A DNA stretch of 32,992 bases from a candidate division KSB1 bacterium (lineage in GTDB: Bacteria > Zhuqueibacterota > Zhuqueibacteria > Residuimicrobiales > Krinioviventaceae): assembly GCA_034505495.1 (NCBI GenBank), contig JAPDQV010000028.1, positions 1 to 32,992 of the forward strand, given 5' to 3'. The notes beneath the pieces were generated by a model that was not told where the DNA came from, searched no databases, and saw only the letters and a program-made list of their open reading frames with translations. A program made the position numbers and the translations under genes. Positions 22,787-31,347 of this stretch are shown piece by piece; the first letter of the stretch is position 1, and every line of letters begins with the position of its first letter.

Positions 22787-23737
22787 ATGGAGACGAATAT
22801 TCGCCTTTCGGTCATCATTCCTAATCGCAATCGCCGCAACACGCTGCGGCGGGTTCTGGCGGCGCTCGAGGAGCAGACGCTGCCGCGCGACTATTTCGAA
22901 GTCATTGTGGTGGACGACCACTCTACCGACGGTACGCCTGATATGCTCGAAGAGTATGGCAAAAGCACGTCCCTGGACTTTACCTGGATGAAAGCACAAA
23001 GCCGCGGCGCCGGAGCGGCCCGCAATACGGGATTGGCCGCCGCCCGCGGCGACTATGTTGTCTTTTTGGACGCCGACACCATTCCCAAGTCCGATGTTCT
23101 TGGCCTGCACCTGCAGTGGCAGGTTCATTTCGGCAGTCGAGTGTGTATCCTTGGCCGCGTGACCATGTCCGAGGCCGTTCGTACGCCGGAGCAGGGCAGG
23201 ATAGGCGATACGGAGACCCGTTTCGATCATTTGCCGATTGCGGAACTGGAGTGGCAGGATTATCGGGCGGCCAATACATCGATTGAACGAAGCGCCGCTC
23301 TTGCAGCGGGCGGTTTTGACGAAACGCTGCCGGCAGCCGAAGATACCGAATTCTCATCTCGACTGGTTCGGCAGGGCATGCGCTTTATTTACATCAGCGA
23401 CATCGTTGCGGTTCATCACCATCCGCTTACGGTTGAAGGATATTTTCGCAAGGGACAGGTCTACGGAGAGGCCGTCTATCGCTGGTACCGCAAATCGCCC
23501 GAGCTTCGCAAGCTGTTGGTGCAGCGCTACGGCGTCTTGGCGCCCGAACAACACTGGATAAAAAAGCTGAAATATTTCATCCGCGGCCTGGTGGTCAACC
23601 GAGTGACGGCCCCTTGGATTGTTGCCGCGGGCAAATCGATTCGCCACATACAACTGGAGGCTTCACACCGACTCTATGAGGTCGTTTTTCGCTATCATTT
23701 GCGGCGTGCGTTTCGAATGAACTACAGGAGCGCATAA
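22787..23737 (+). CDS. Family 2 glycosyltransferase
   Basis: A 316-residue protein with a GT-A fold: LSVIIPNRNRRNTLRRVLAA, VVDDHSTDGTPDMLEE, AGAARNTGLAAARGDYVVF and the DxD motif LDADT, which binds the divalent metal and sugar nucleotide. The acceptor-side region (AAEDTEFSSRL) carries the ED motif of the GT2 general base. It has no membrane segment. ATG at 22787 has CGGAGA upstream; the neighbouring TTG at 22784 is not needed. It probably transfers one sugar of the EPS repeat unit; donor and acceptor cannot be read from sequence. Confidence 0.9.
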   Translation: METNIRLSVIIPNRNRRNTLRRVLAALEEQTLPRDYFEVIVVDDHSTDGTPDMLEEYGKSTSLDFTWMKAQSRGAGAARNTGLAAARGDYVVFLDADTIPKSDVLGLHLQWQVHFGSRVCILGRVTMSEAVRTPEQGRIGDTETRFDHLPIAELEWQDYRAANTSIERSAALAAGGFDETLPAAEDTEFSSRLVRQGMRFIYISDIVAVHHHPLTVEGYFRKGQVYGEAVYRWYRKSPELRKLLVQRYGVLAPEQHWIKKLKYFIRGLVVNRVTAPWIVAAGKSIRHIQLEASHRLYEVVFRYHLRRAFRMNYRSA

Positions 23738-23747
23738 GGAGAAGAGC

Positions 23748-24995
23748 ATGCGCATTCTCATGACACATTGGCTTTATCCGCCGGAATTTACCGGCGCCGG
23801 ACTGCAGGGACATCGGCTGGGCAAGGAGCTGCAGCGTCTCGGTTGCTTTGTGCGCGTGCTGAGCGGCACCCATGAAAAGGGTCTGGTGGGCATCGATGAG
23901 TACGAGGGGATCATCGTTGAGCGCGTGTTGCGCAATCGTCTTTCGCGCTTCGGCCGCCTATCCTACGGCTATGCCCTCTATCGCGCCGTAAAAGAGTATG
24001 CGCCCAAGTTCGAGATTGTGCATGCGCACGGTTTTCATCCCCAGGTCAATCTGGCTGCTTCGGCTGCAAAGCTGCCGCTGATCACCAAGCTCACCAATCA
24101 ACGGCTGGACGGGCCAGCGGCTATAAACCGGCGGCGCTTCGGTCGTCTGCATGCGTCGATCTTTAATCTTGCCGACGCGTTCGTGGCAACTTCACAGGAC
24201 CTGGCCGAGCAATGCTTGGCGGCAGGGCTGCCCGAAGAGAAAATCGTGCGCATTCCCAACGGCGTCGATACCGAATTGTTTCGGCCGGTCACGAACGAAA
24301 AAAAGCTCCGGTTGCGTCAGCGGTTTCACAGCGCCGACGACAAGGTCATTCTGCTCACCGTCGGTTCGGTCGAGTTCCACAAAGGTCTCGATCTGTTGTT
24401 GCGGGCGCTGCACGCCCTGGAGCCGGCGTCGCGTGAGCGTATCCGTCTGTGGGTGGTCGGTCCTCTCGACGCGGGCGAGCTGGCCGGTGAGATGCAGATC
24501 GGAACGCACCTTTTTGTCCAGCAGGTGCGCCGCATGATTCGCGAGTTCGGCCTCGAAGATACGGTTCGTTTTATGGGGCGGCAGCAGAACGTGCATGAGT
24601 ACATGGCGGCGGCGGACATTTACGTTCACCCCAGTCGAGTGGAGGGGCAGCCCAACGCCGTCCTCGAGGCGATGGCCTGCGGTCTGCCTGTGGCGGCCAA
24701 TCGGCTCCCAGGCATTACCGACGAAATTCTTCAGAACGGCCGCTACGGCCTTCTGGTAGATGCGGAAAATTCGGCCCTCTTTGCTGCGGCGCTGCGCGTG
24801 CTCATCAACAACCCCTCGTTGCGGCAAAGGATCGGCAGCCGCGCCGTAGAGCACATCGCCCGGCACTTTTCGATCGAGGGCATTGCGCAGCGATACATAT
24901 CGCTTTACTCCAGCCTCGTGCACAAACGCACGTTCGACGAATTAAGGTCGCGCAAGGGCTGGAGCCATATGCCGCTTAAGGCGGGCAGATTTTAG
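23748..24995 (+). CDS. Family 4 glycosyltransferase (GT-B fold)
   Basis: A 415-residue protein. The N-terminal Rossmann part begins MRILMTHWLYPPEFTGAGLQ, with the GAGLQGHR nucleotide-sugar/acceptor loop; the linker reads VRIPNGVDTELFRPV. The C-terminal domain contains HPSRVEGQPNAVLEAMACGL, with the E-x7-E motif of retaining GT4 enzymes, and GRYGLLVDAENSALF. ATG follows AAGGAGA. It adds a sugar in the cytoplasm during repeat-unit assembly, probably after the first sugar is on the lipid carrier. Confidence 0.92.
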   Translation: MRILMTHWLYPPEFTGAGLQGHRLGKELQRLGCFVRVLSGTHEKGLVGIDEYEGIIVERVLRNRLSRFGRLSYGYALYRAVKEYAPKFEIVHAHGFHPQVNLAASAAKLPLITKLTNQRLDGPAAINRRRFGRLHASIFNLADAFVATSQDLAEQCLAAGLPEEKIVRIPNGVDTELFRPVTNEKKLRLRQRFHSADDKVILLTVGSVEFHKGLDLLLRALHALEPASRERIRLWVVGPLDAGELAGEMQIGTHLFVQQVRRMIREFGLEDTVRFMGRQQNVHEYMAAADIYVHPSRVEGQPNAVLEAMACGLPVAANRLPGITDEILQNGRYGLLVDAENSALFAAALRVLINNPSLRQRIGSRAVEHIARHFSIEGIAQRYISLYSSLVHKRTFDELRSRKGWSHMPLKAGRF

Positions 24996-25026
24996 CAAAA
25001 GGATAGGAACTTTGACGGAGTGCGAG

Positions 25027-26394
25027 ATGAAAAAGCTGTCCATAAGCGATATTGACTTGGGGGTGACGCTGAACGGCGTCAAACATGCGTTGGTCAAGCG
25101 GGTGATCAGTCCTTCGCGCCGCTTCAGCCGGTTTTTGGAAGAATCCCAATGGTGGTCGACGGCGGATCTGCGCGCCTATCAGCTCGAACAATTGCAGGCC
25201 ATGATCCGCGACGCGTTTGATCACGTGCCGTATTACCGCGGATCCATGCAGGTGTTCGGCGTCCGGCCCGAGGATATACGGTCGTTGGATGACCTTGCCC
25301 TCATGCCCTTTGTGGAAAAAGAGATGGTACGCCGCAGATCGCAGGATTTTATTTCGGAAAAAGCCTCGCTGCCGCTGCTCTATCGCTGCCGGACCAGCGG
25401 CACAACCGGTACGCCGTTGACCCTCTACCGCGATCTGCACAACGTCGGCTTTGAGTACGCCATGCTCTCGCGGCAGCGGCGTTGGGCCGGACTGGCGCCG
25501 GGTGACCGCTACGCCACTTTGAAGGGCGAACTGCTGACAAAACAAGCGGCGCGCGGACGCTATTGGCAGCTCAATCCGGCCGAAAACAAGCTGGTCATGT
25601 CCTCCTACCATTTGTCCGAGAGCACCTTTGAGCGTTACCTCGACGCCATGGCCGAATACGGCATTCAGGCAATCGACGGCTACCCTTCTTCGATCTATGT
25701 GTTGGCGAAATACATGCTCGACCGCGGCCTTTTTTTGCCGCTCAAGGCGATCCTCACCTCCTCGGAGACCCTTATCCCAGAACAAAAAGAGGCCATTGAG
25801 GCGGCTTTTCGCTGCCGCGTGTTCGACTATTACGGGATGGCGGAGCGCATTGCCGCGATTCATACCTGCGAGCAGGGTTCCTATCATGTGGTGCCAGAGT
25901 ACAGCATCGTAGAATTTCTGCGCACCTCCACGTTGAGCGAGCCTTATTATGAGATCGTCGGCACCGCATTGACGAACCGCGCCATGCCTTTGATTCGATA
26001 CCGCATCGGCGACATTGCCGAGGTGCGGGGCGGCTCCTGTCCCTGCGGCAGACAATATCCGGTCGTCACGGCAATCGTTGGACGCACGGATGATTATGTC
26101 GTCACACCTTCGGGCAAACTGGTCGGGCGCCTGGATCATATCTTTAAGGGGGCGCGCAACCTGATTCAGGCGCAGATCTATCAGCCGTCACGGCAGCGTC
26201 TGGTACTGCGCGTCGTGCCGGATCACTCCTTCGGCCGCCGCGACGCTGACGCCATTCTCGAAAAACTCAGCCTGCGGCTCGGCGAAGAAATGGAACTGGA
26301 AATCGAACAGGTGTCTGCCATTCCCCGCACCGCGCGCGGGAAAATCAAATCCGTCATTTCAGACGTGACCGTTTTTGAAGGGAGAGGTTTATGA
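25027..26394 (+). CDS. CapK/phenylacetate-CoA ligase-like adenylate-forming enzyme
   Basis: A 455-residue protein of the PaaK/CapK branch of adenylate-forming enzymes. Seen motifs: RCRTSGTTGTPLTLYRDLHN (P-loop, about residues 120-140), LTSSETLIPEQ, FDYYGMAERIAAIHTCEQG, IRYRIGDIAEV and CPCGRQYP with two cysteines in the metal-binding position. PaaK-like proteins in polysaccharide loci are linked to acyl or amino-acyl decoration of sugars, but the substrate is unknown. ATG at 25027 follows ACGGAG by a normal distance; a TTG at 25012 is an alternative. Its stop overlaps the next start in ATGA, so translation is coupled to the dehydrogenase gene. Confidence 0.85.
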   Translation: MKKLSISDIDLGVTLNGVKHALVKRVISPSRRFSRFLEESQWWSTADLRAYQLEQLQAMIRDAFDHVPYYRGSMQVFGVRPEDIRSLDDLALMPFVEKEMVRRRSQDFISEKASLPLLYRCRTSGTTGTPLTLYRDLHNVGFEYAMLSRQRRWAGLAPGDRYATLKGELLTKQAARGRYWQLNPAENKLVMSSYHLSESTFERYLDAMAEYGIQAIDGYPSSIYVLAKYMLDRGLFLPLKAILTSSETLIPEQKEAIEAAFRCRVFDYYGMAERIAAIHTCEQGSYHVVPEYSIVEFLRTSTLSEPYYEIVGTALTNRAMPLIRYRIGDIAEVRGGSCPCGRQYPVVTAIVGRTDDYVVTPSGKLVGRLDHIFKGARNLIQAQIYQPSRQRLVLRVVPDHSFGRRDADAILEKLSLRLGEEMELEIEQVSAIPRTARGKIKSVISDVTVFEGRGL

Positions 26395-27713
26395 ATATCA
26401 GCATAGTCGGACTCGGCTACGTCGGCTGCGTCTCGGCGGCCTGCCTCGCCGAGATGGGGCATCAGGTCATCGGCGTGGACAACAATGCGGGTAAAGTAAG
26501 GCTCATCTCGCAGGGGATTTCGCCCATCGTCGAAGACCGCATCGGCGATCTGATCAAGGAGCAGGTCGGCTGCGGACGTCTGCGTGCTACGACCGATCTG
26601 CGCGCAGCCGTTCAGGCTTCGGAGGTGGTATTTGTATGCGTGGGTACGCCATCGGCGGCAGACGGCACCATCGATTTTAGGCAGGTGGAGCGCGCCGCTA
26701 TGGAAATCGGTGCGGCGCTGAAAGCCAAAAAAGAGTATACCTCCGTGGTGCTGCGCAGCACTGTGCTGCCGGGTATCGCTGAAAACATCGCCGTACCCCT
26801 TTTGGAGCAGTTTTCCGGCAAAAAGATCGGCGAGGATTTCGGCTTTGCCCTCAATCCCGAGTTTCTGCGCGAAGGAACGGCGGTGTATGATTTCTATCAT
26901 CCGCCGAAAACCGTCATCGGCCCTCTGGATGACCGCACCGAAGAGCGATTGAGGCAAATTTATGCCGCCATCGATGCGCCGTTCTTCTGCATCGGCATGT
27001 CTGAGGCTTCGATGATCAAATATGCCGACAACGCCTTTCATGCCGTCAAAGTGGCATTTGCCAATGAAATCGGCCGACTATGTAAAAAGTTCAACATCGA
27101 CGCGCGCGTCGTGATGGACGTGTTTGTAAAGGACACCAAGCTGAATCTGTCGCCGGTCTATCTGCGTCCCGGATTTGCTTTCGGCGGATCCTGTCTGCCC
27201 AAAGATCTGCGCGCCATCACCCGTCACGCCCGTCAGGCCGACGTCAAAGTGCCGCTTCTGCAGGCTGCTTTGGAGAGCAACGAAGAGCATATCCGCTTTG
27301 CCGCCGAGATGGTCAAAAAGGAGAACAGCCGTCGAGTCGGAATACTGGGCATCAGTTTCAAAGAAGGTACCGACGATCTGCGCGAAAGTCCGGTGGTGGA
27401 GCTGGCGCGGCGCCTGCTCGAAGAGGGCTATACGCTGCGCATTTTTGACCGCAACGTTCTGGCAGCAAAACGCAACGGCTCGAACGTCGATACGATCAAA
27501 CGAAATTTTCCCGATTTGGAGAAATCGTTGGCCGATTCGCTCAACGAGGTGCTCGAAGAATCGGATGTGGTGGTCATCGGCAATCGCAATAAAGAGCATG
27601 AAGCTGTGGTAGGAGAATTGAAGAACGGTCACCGGATCGTTGATCTCAGCGGTTTGGAGAACGCCGTTCGCGAAAACTTGGATGAGGTGAATTATGAAGG
27701 AATCTGCTGGTAG
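26391..27713 (+). CDS. algD: Nucleotide-sugar dehydrogenase, GDP-mannose 6-dehydrogenase (AlgD) type
   Basis: A 440-residue enzyme with three regions: NAD-binding N-terminus (MNISIVGLGYVGCVSAACLA), the central helical domain and the UDP/GDP-sugar C-terminal domain. The active-site stretch FAFGGSCLPKDLRAI has catalytic Cys268. The preceding KLNLSPVYLRPG and SPIVED resemble GDP-mannose dehydrogenase (AlgD) more than UDP-glucose dehydrogenase (Ugd). It would make a uronic-acid nucleotide (GDP-mannuronate or, less likely, UDP-glucuronate), giving an acidic EPS. The start overlaps the upstream gene (ATGA), and the end overlaps the next glycosyltransferase by 20 bases. Confidence 0.88.
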   Translation: MNISIVGLGYVGCVSAACLAEMGHQVIGVDNNAGKVRLISQGISPIVEDRIGDLIKEQVGCGRLRATTDLRAAVQASEVVFVCVGTPSAADGTIDFRQVERAAMEIGAALKAKKEYTSVVLRSTVLPGIAENIAVPLLEQFSGKKIGEDFGFALNPEFLREGTAVYDFYHPPKTVIGPLDDRTEERLRQIYAAIDAPFFCIGMSEASMIKYADNAFHAVKVAFANEIGRLCKKFNIDARVVMDVFVKDTKLNLSPVYLRPGFAFGGSCLPKDLRAITRHARQADVKVPLLQAALESNEEHIRFAAEMVKKENSRRVGILGISFKEGTDDLRESPVVELARRLLEEGYTLRIFDRNVLAAKRNGSNVDTIKRNFPDLEKSLADSLNEVLEESDVVVIGNRNKEHEAVVGELKNGHRIVDLSGLENAVRENLDEVNYEGICW

Positions 27714-29076
27714 ACTATTGATCATTGTCCAGAATCTGCCGGTGCCGTTCGATCGCCGCGTGTGGCTGGAGGCCGTCACGCTGCGTAATCATGGAATCCG
27801 CGTTTCGGTCATTTGTCCCAAGTCGAAAGAGTACCCCAAAAGCTATGAGGTTATCGATAGTGTAGCGATTTATCGCTACCGGATGCCCATCGAGGCCTCG
27901 GGTACGATCGGCTATGTTTTTGAATTTGCTTATGCCTGGCTGCGTACGGCTTGGTTGTCGCTCAAAGTTTGGGCAAGAGAGGGGTTCGATGTCATTCAGG
28001 CGTGCAACCCTCCCGATACCTATTGGCTGCTGGCGGGATTCTATCGCCTGTTCGGCAAGAAATTTGTGTTCGATCACCACGATCTGGCTCCCGAAATGTT
28101 CGACGTCAAATATCGAGGCAAATACAGGCTGCTGAAGCGTATGCTGCTGGCCTTGGAGCGGATGACTTTCAAGACGGCTAAAATCGTATTGTGCACCAAC
28201 GATTCCTACCGGCGCGTTGCGATCCTTCGCGGCAGGAGGGATCCGGAGGATGTCTATGTGGTGCGCACCGGACCCGATTTGCGGCGCCTGCAGCCTGTCG
28301 AACCGGCACCGGAACTCAAGAACGGGCGCCGTTTCCTGGTCTGTTATCTCGGCGAGATGTGTCCGCAGGACGGCGTCGATTTGCTTCTGCAGGCTGTAGA
28401 TCATTACGTGCGTGAACTCGGGCGCCGCGATACGCAATTTACGCTGATCGGCGGTGGTCCCGCCATGCCGGCAATGAAACGACTCGCCGAAAAAATGGCG
28501 TTGGACGAATGGGTGCATTTTACCGGCCGCGTCACGGATCAGGAGCTGTGCCGCATCCTCTCGACGGCCGATGTGTGCGTGGATCCGGATCCCTGGTCGC
28601 CGTGGGCCAACAGCTCGACGATGAACAAAATCCTCGAATACATGGCGTTCGGCAAGCCGATCGTGGCGTTCGATTTGGAAGAACATCGCCGCTCTGCCGA
28701 ACGGGCTGCGGTTTACGTACGGCCGAACGATGTGCGGCGCTTTGCCCAGTCAATCGCAGACCTGCTGGATCAGCCGGAGCTGCGCCGCTTTATGGGCAGA
28801 TACGGCTATGAGCGCGTACGCAACCGATTGGCCTGGCAGCATACACAGAAAGCCCTGCTGGCCGCTTACTATCGCCTTTTCCCGAACATGATGAGCTCCG
28901 AGGCTGCAGAACTGAACGTTCTGGATTGGCTGTTCGAGAAAATTCAGAATGAAGCGATCGAAGAGCTGATCGTTTCACACCAATCCAAGTTGATCTGCGT
29001 GCCTGCCGACCACCCCGAAAGCCTTGTGCATACGGCAAAACTCTTGTTGACGGCGGATGTGCACGAAGGCGTCTAA
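27694..29076 (+). CDS. Family 4 glycosyltransferase, second copy
   Basis: A 460-residue GT-B protein. N-terminal domain: IVQNLPVPFDRRVWLEAVTL, VSVICPKSKEYP, and IQACNPPDTYWLLAGFYRLF followed by FDHHDLAPE, a set shared with WbuB-like glycosyltransferases. C-terminal domain: VDPDPWSPWANSSTMNKILE and YMAFGKPIVAFDLEEHR. The last 60 residues form a C-terminal extension. ATG at 27694 sits in the 3' end of the dehydrogenase gene with GAGGTG ahead. Probably forms another linkage of the repeat unit. Sugar specificity is not readable. Confidence 0.9.
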   Translation: MKESAGRLLIIVQNLPVPFDRRVWLEAVTLRNHGIRVSVICPKSKEYPKSYEVIDSVAIYRYRMPIEASGTIGYVFEFAYAWLRTAWLSLKVWAREGFDVIQACNPPDTYWLLAGFYRLFGKKFVFDHHDLAPEMFDVKYRGKYRLLKRMLLALERMTFKTAKIVLCTNDSYRRVAILRGRRDPEDVYVVRTGPDLRRLQPVEPAPELKNGRRFLVCYLGEMCPQDGVDLLLQAVDHYVRELGRRDTQFTLIGGGPAMPAMKRLAEKMALDEWVHFTGRVTDQELCRILSTADVCVDPDPWSPWANSSTMNKILEYMAFGKPIVAFDLEEHRRSAERAAVYVRPNDVRRFAQSIADLLDQPELRRFMGRYGYERVRNRLAWQHTQKALLAAYYRLFPNMMSSEAAELNVLDWLFEKIQNEAIEELIVSHQSKLICVPADHPESLVHTAKLLLTADVHEGV

Positions 29077-29096
29077 TAAGCAAAATGGAGTGAAAA

Positions 29097-30083
29097 ATGA
29101 ACGGAAAAGTGACGTCGATTTGCGCTTTGCTGCTGCTGTTTGCTGCCTGCAGCCATGTCACGAGTCCCTCAAAGGATGCGGGGTGGCGTCCTTTCGGCAG
29201 CGGCTTGCCCGAAACCACCACCGTGAAGGCGTTGACCTCCGACGCCTCGGGTACCGTTTGCCTGGCCGGCACGGTAGACGGCGTCTTTATCCTCGATGCA
29301 GGCGGTGTCTGGCGGCCCGCCAATAACGGACTGGAAGCGCGCGACATCTCTTGCTTGGCCGTTCATCCGCACAACAATTCGATCTTTTTTGCCGGAACTT
29401 GGGGAAAGGGCGTCTGGCGTTCTGCGGACGGCGGCGCTTCCTGGAAGTATGTGTGGAAGAGCGAGATGAATCCGCTCATCAATCATCTTGCCGTGGCGGC
29501 GGACGGGCTCGTGTTGGCTGCCACCGAGCACGGGCTTTATGTCAGCAACGATCAGGGATCGAGCTGGCAGGCCGCTTACGCCTACGGTAAAATCTACACT
29601 GCGGCGGTCCATCCCTTGAATCCGCAGTTGATCGTGTTCGGCGCCCGTTGGCGCGGCAGTTTTGCCAGTACCGACCAAGGCCGTACTTGGGTGTCCATCA
29701 ATGAGGGCGTTTACCGAAATGAACAAGAGATCGCCGCCGGGCAGTCGTTCTATTTCTTTAACGATCATGCCGATCACTGGTTGATGAGTACCGACTATAC
29801 CGGATTATATGAAACTTTCGACGCCGGAAAAACTTGGCGGTTAAAAGCCGCCGATGCTTTCTCGGAAGCGCTGGTGGAGATTGCCGGTACTTACGACGGC
29901 AAGCAGCTTTGGGCAATCACCAAAAGCGGCTCGGTCTATACCTGCCGCGACGGCCGCTCCTGGAGCCTCACCAACACCGGTCTGGGGGACGCTAAAGCCA
30001 AGTCACTTTACGTTCTGCCGACGACCAAAAATGCGGCTCTGATCGGCACCGTGGGAAAAGGCGTTTTTCAATGGACGGATTAA
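29097..30083 (+). CDS. BNR/WD-like beta-propeller lipoprotein
   Basis: A 328-residue protein with a lipoprotein signal: MNGKVTSICALLLLFAAC, lipobox LFAAC, so Cys18 is the likely lipidated residue. It then carries five to six BNR-type repeats with Asp-box sequences such as SADGGASWKY, SNDQGSSWQA, STDQGRTWVS, TFDAGKTWRL and CRDGRSWSL, which build a beta-propeller like those of YCF48 or sortilin-type proteins. There is no catalytic motif for sialidase. ATG follows GGAG. Its place at the end of an EPS operon suggests binding or assembly of the polysaccharide at the outer membrane. That is inference. Confidence 0.82.
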   Translation: MNGKVTSICALLLLFAACSHVTSPSKDAGWRPFGSGLPETTTVKALTSDASGTVCLAGTVDGVFILDAGGVWRPANNGLEARDISCLAVHPHNNSIFFAGTWGKGVWRSADGGASWKYVWKSEMNPLINHLAVAADGLVLAATEHGLYVSNDQGSSWQAAYAYGKIYTAAVHPLNPQLIVFGARWRGSFASTDQGRTWVSINEGVYRNEQEIAAGQSFYFFNDHADHWLMSTDYTGLYETFDAGKTWRLKAADAFSEALVEIAGTYDGKQLWAITKSGSVYTCRDGRSWSLTNTGLGDAKAKSLYVLPTTKNAALIGTVGKGVFQWTD

Positions 30084-30087
30084 TCCG

Positions 30088-31347
30088 ATGAAAAGCACAA
30101 AGACACAACTCTTGGTCGTTCTGGCAGTCGCCTTTCTTCTCCGCTTGGTCTATATAGCCACTTTAGACGATCTTGTCTTTTGGGAAGACGAATACGACTA
30201 CCTGGAGCTGGGCAAGTCCTTGGCCGAAGGCCGCGGATTTGTCGATGTGCAGGGCCGACCGACTGCTTTTCGACCGCTCGGCTATCCGCTTCTTCTGGCT
30301 GCTTTAAATTTTATCGGCTGCGAACGTCCGTCGGAAATTCGCCTTGTTCATTCGCTCCTCGGCTCCGTCGCAGTCTACTTTGTATTCAAGATCGCCGCTT
30401 TGATCATGCCGCCGAGCTTTGCCTTGGCCGCTGCGCTCTATGCTGCCGTCTATCCCTATTTCATTTTTATGACCGGCACCCTTTTCGCCAATCTCTGGTT
30501 TTCCGTCACTCTATTGACGGCAGTATACGCCCTGTTTATTGCTATTAAAAAGGGCAGGGTGGGACTCTCTGCTCCGGCCGGTGCGCTGATCGGAGTTTCG
30601 ACTCTCTCGGTCACCACTGCCGGTATTCTGGCGCCGATAACCCTGCTTTGGCTCTTTTGGACGCAGCAGGAGAATCGACACCGAACGTTCCGACATGCCG
30701 CAGTTTTTTTTGCTGCCTTTCTGCTTGTGGTTCTTCCTTGGATGGCGCGCAATGCGCTCGTCCTCGGCGTCCCGACTCTCTCCACAAACGGCGGGCGGAA
30801 TTTGTGGCTGGGAAACAATCCGGCAGCGACCTACAATACCGGCAGCAATTTGGATCTGCCTCCCGACTTGGAGCAGCGGCTTGCGGGCGCTTCGGAAACA
30901 GAAGCGGATAAAATCTATACGCAGGAAGCCAAGATGTTTATAAAGGCGCACCCGCTGCATTTTGTCCGTTTGTCGTTCTTGAAAGGCGCGGCGCTGTGGC
31001 GATTCGATCCCTCGCCGACCACTGACGGCTATGATGTGGATCCGCGTATAGGCAAGAGCCTCAGCATCCTGACCTACACGCCGATTCTTTTGCTGGCGCT
31101 TTACGGCGTGTTGAAAACCGACCTTGTGCGCCGCAAAGAGTGGCTGCTGTGGCTGCTGTACTTTGCCGCGTTTACCTGCGTGCATGCCGTCTTTATTTCC
31201 AAAGTGCGTTTTCGGTTACCGCTCGATCACTTTTTAATGATCATGGCTGCCGGATCCATGCAAAAGCTGATTGCCCGCTTCAAAGCGGCCCGTACCCGCA
31301 GAATCGTATGGAAGATGGAATATGATAAAGAACACGCGCTGGTTTAG
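30088..31347 (+). CDS. GT39/ArnT-like membrane glycosyltransferase (GT-C fold)
   Basis: A 419-residue protein with about 9-11 membrane segments. The first periplasmic loop carries FWEDEYDYLELGKSLAEGRG, with the acidic E33-D34-E35 set of GT-C enzymes, followed by RPLGYPLLLA. The later soluble loop reads GGRNLWLGNNPAATYN, as in dolichyl-phosphate-mannose/ArnT-like family members. It would transfer a sugar from a lipid-phosphate donor at the periplasmic face, perhaps branching the EPS or glycosylating surface proteins. The start is 4 bases after the upstream stop with no strong ribosome-binding site, so it is probably coupled. Its end overlaps the next gene by 26 bases. Confidence 0.85.
   Translation: MKSTKTQLLVVLAVAFLLRLVYIATLDDLVFWEDEYDYLELGKSLAEGRGFVDVQGRPTAFRPLGYPLLLAALNFIGCERPSEIRLVHSLLGSVAVYFVFKIAALIMPPSFALAAALYAAVYPYFIFMTGTLFANLWFSVTLLTAVYALFIAIKKGRVGLSAPAGALIGVSTLSVTTAGILAPITLLWLFWTQQENRHRTFRHAAVFFAAFLLVVLPWMARNALVLGVPTLSTNGGRNLWLGNNPAATYNTGSNLDLPPDLEQRLAGASETEADKIYTQEAKMFIKAHPLHFVRLSFLKGAALWRFDPSPTTDGYDVDPRIGKSLSILTYTPILLLALYGVLKTDLVRRKEWLLWLLYFAAFTCVHAVFISKVRFRLPLDHFLMIMAAGSMQKLIARFKAARTRRIVWKMEYDKEHALV

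Noticed and set aside
24976..26139. Long minus-strand open frame of 387 codons
   Set aside because: Antisense shadow of the CapK-like gene; high third-base G+C makes such frames common here.
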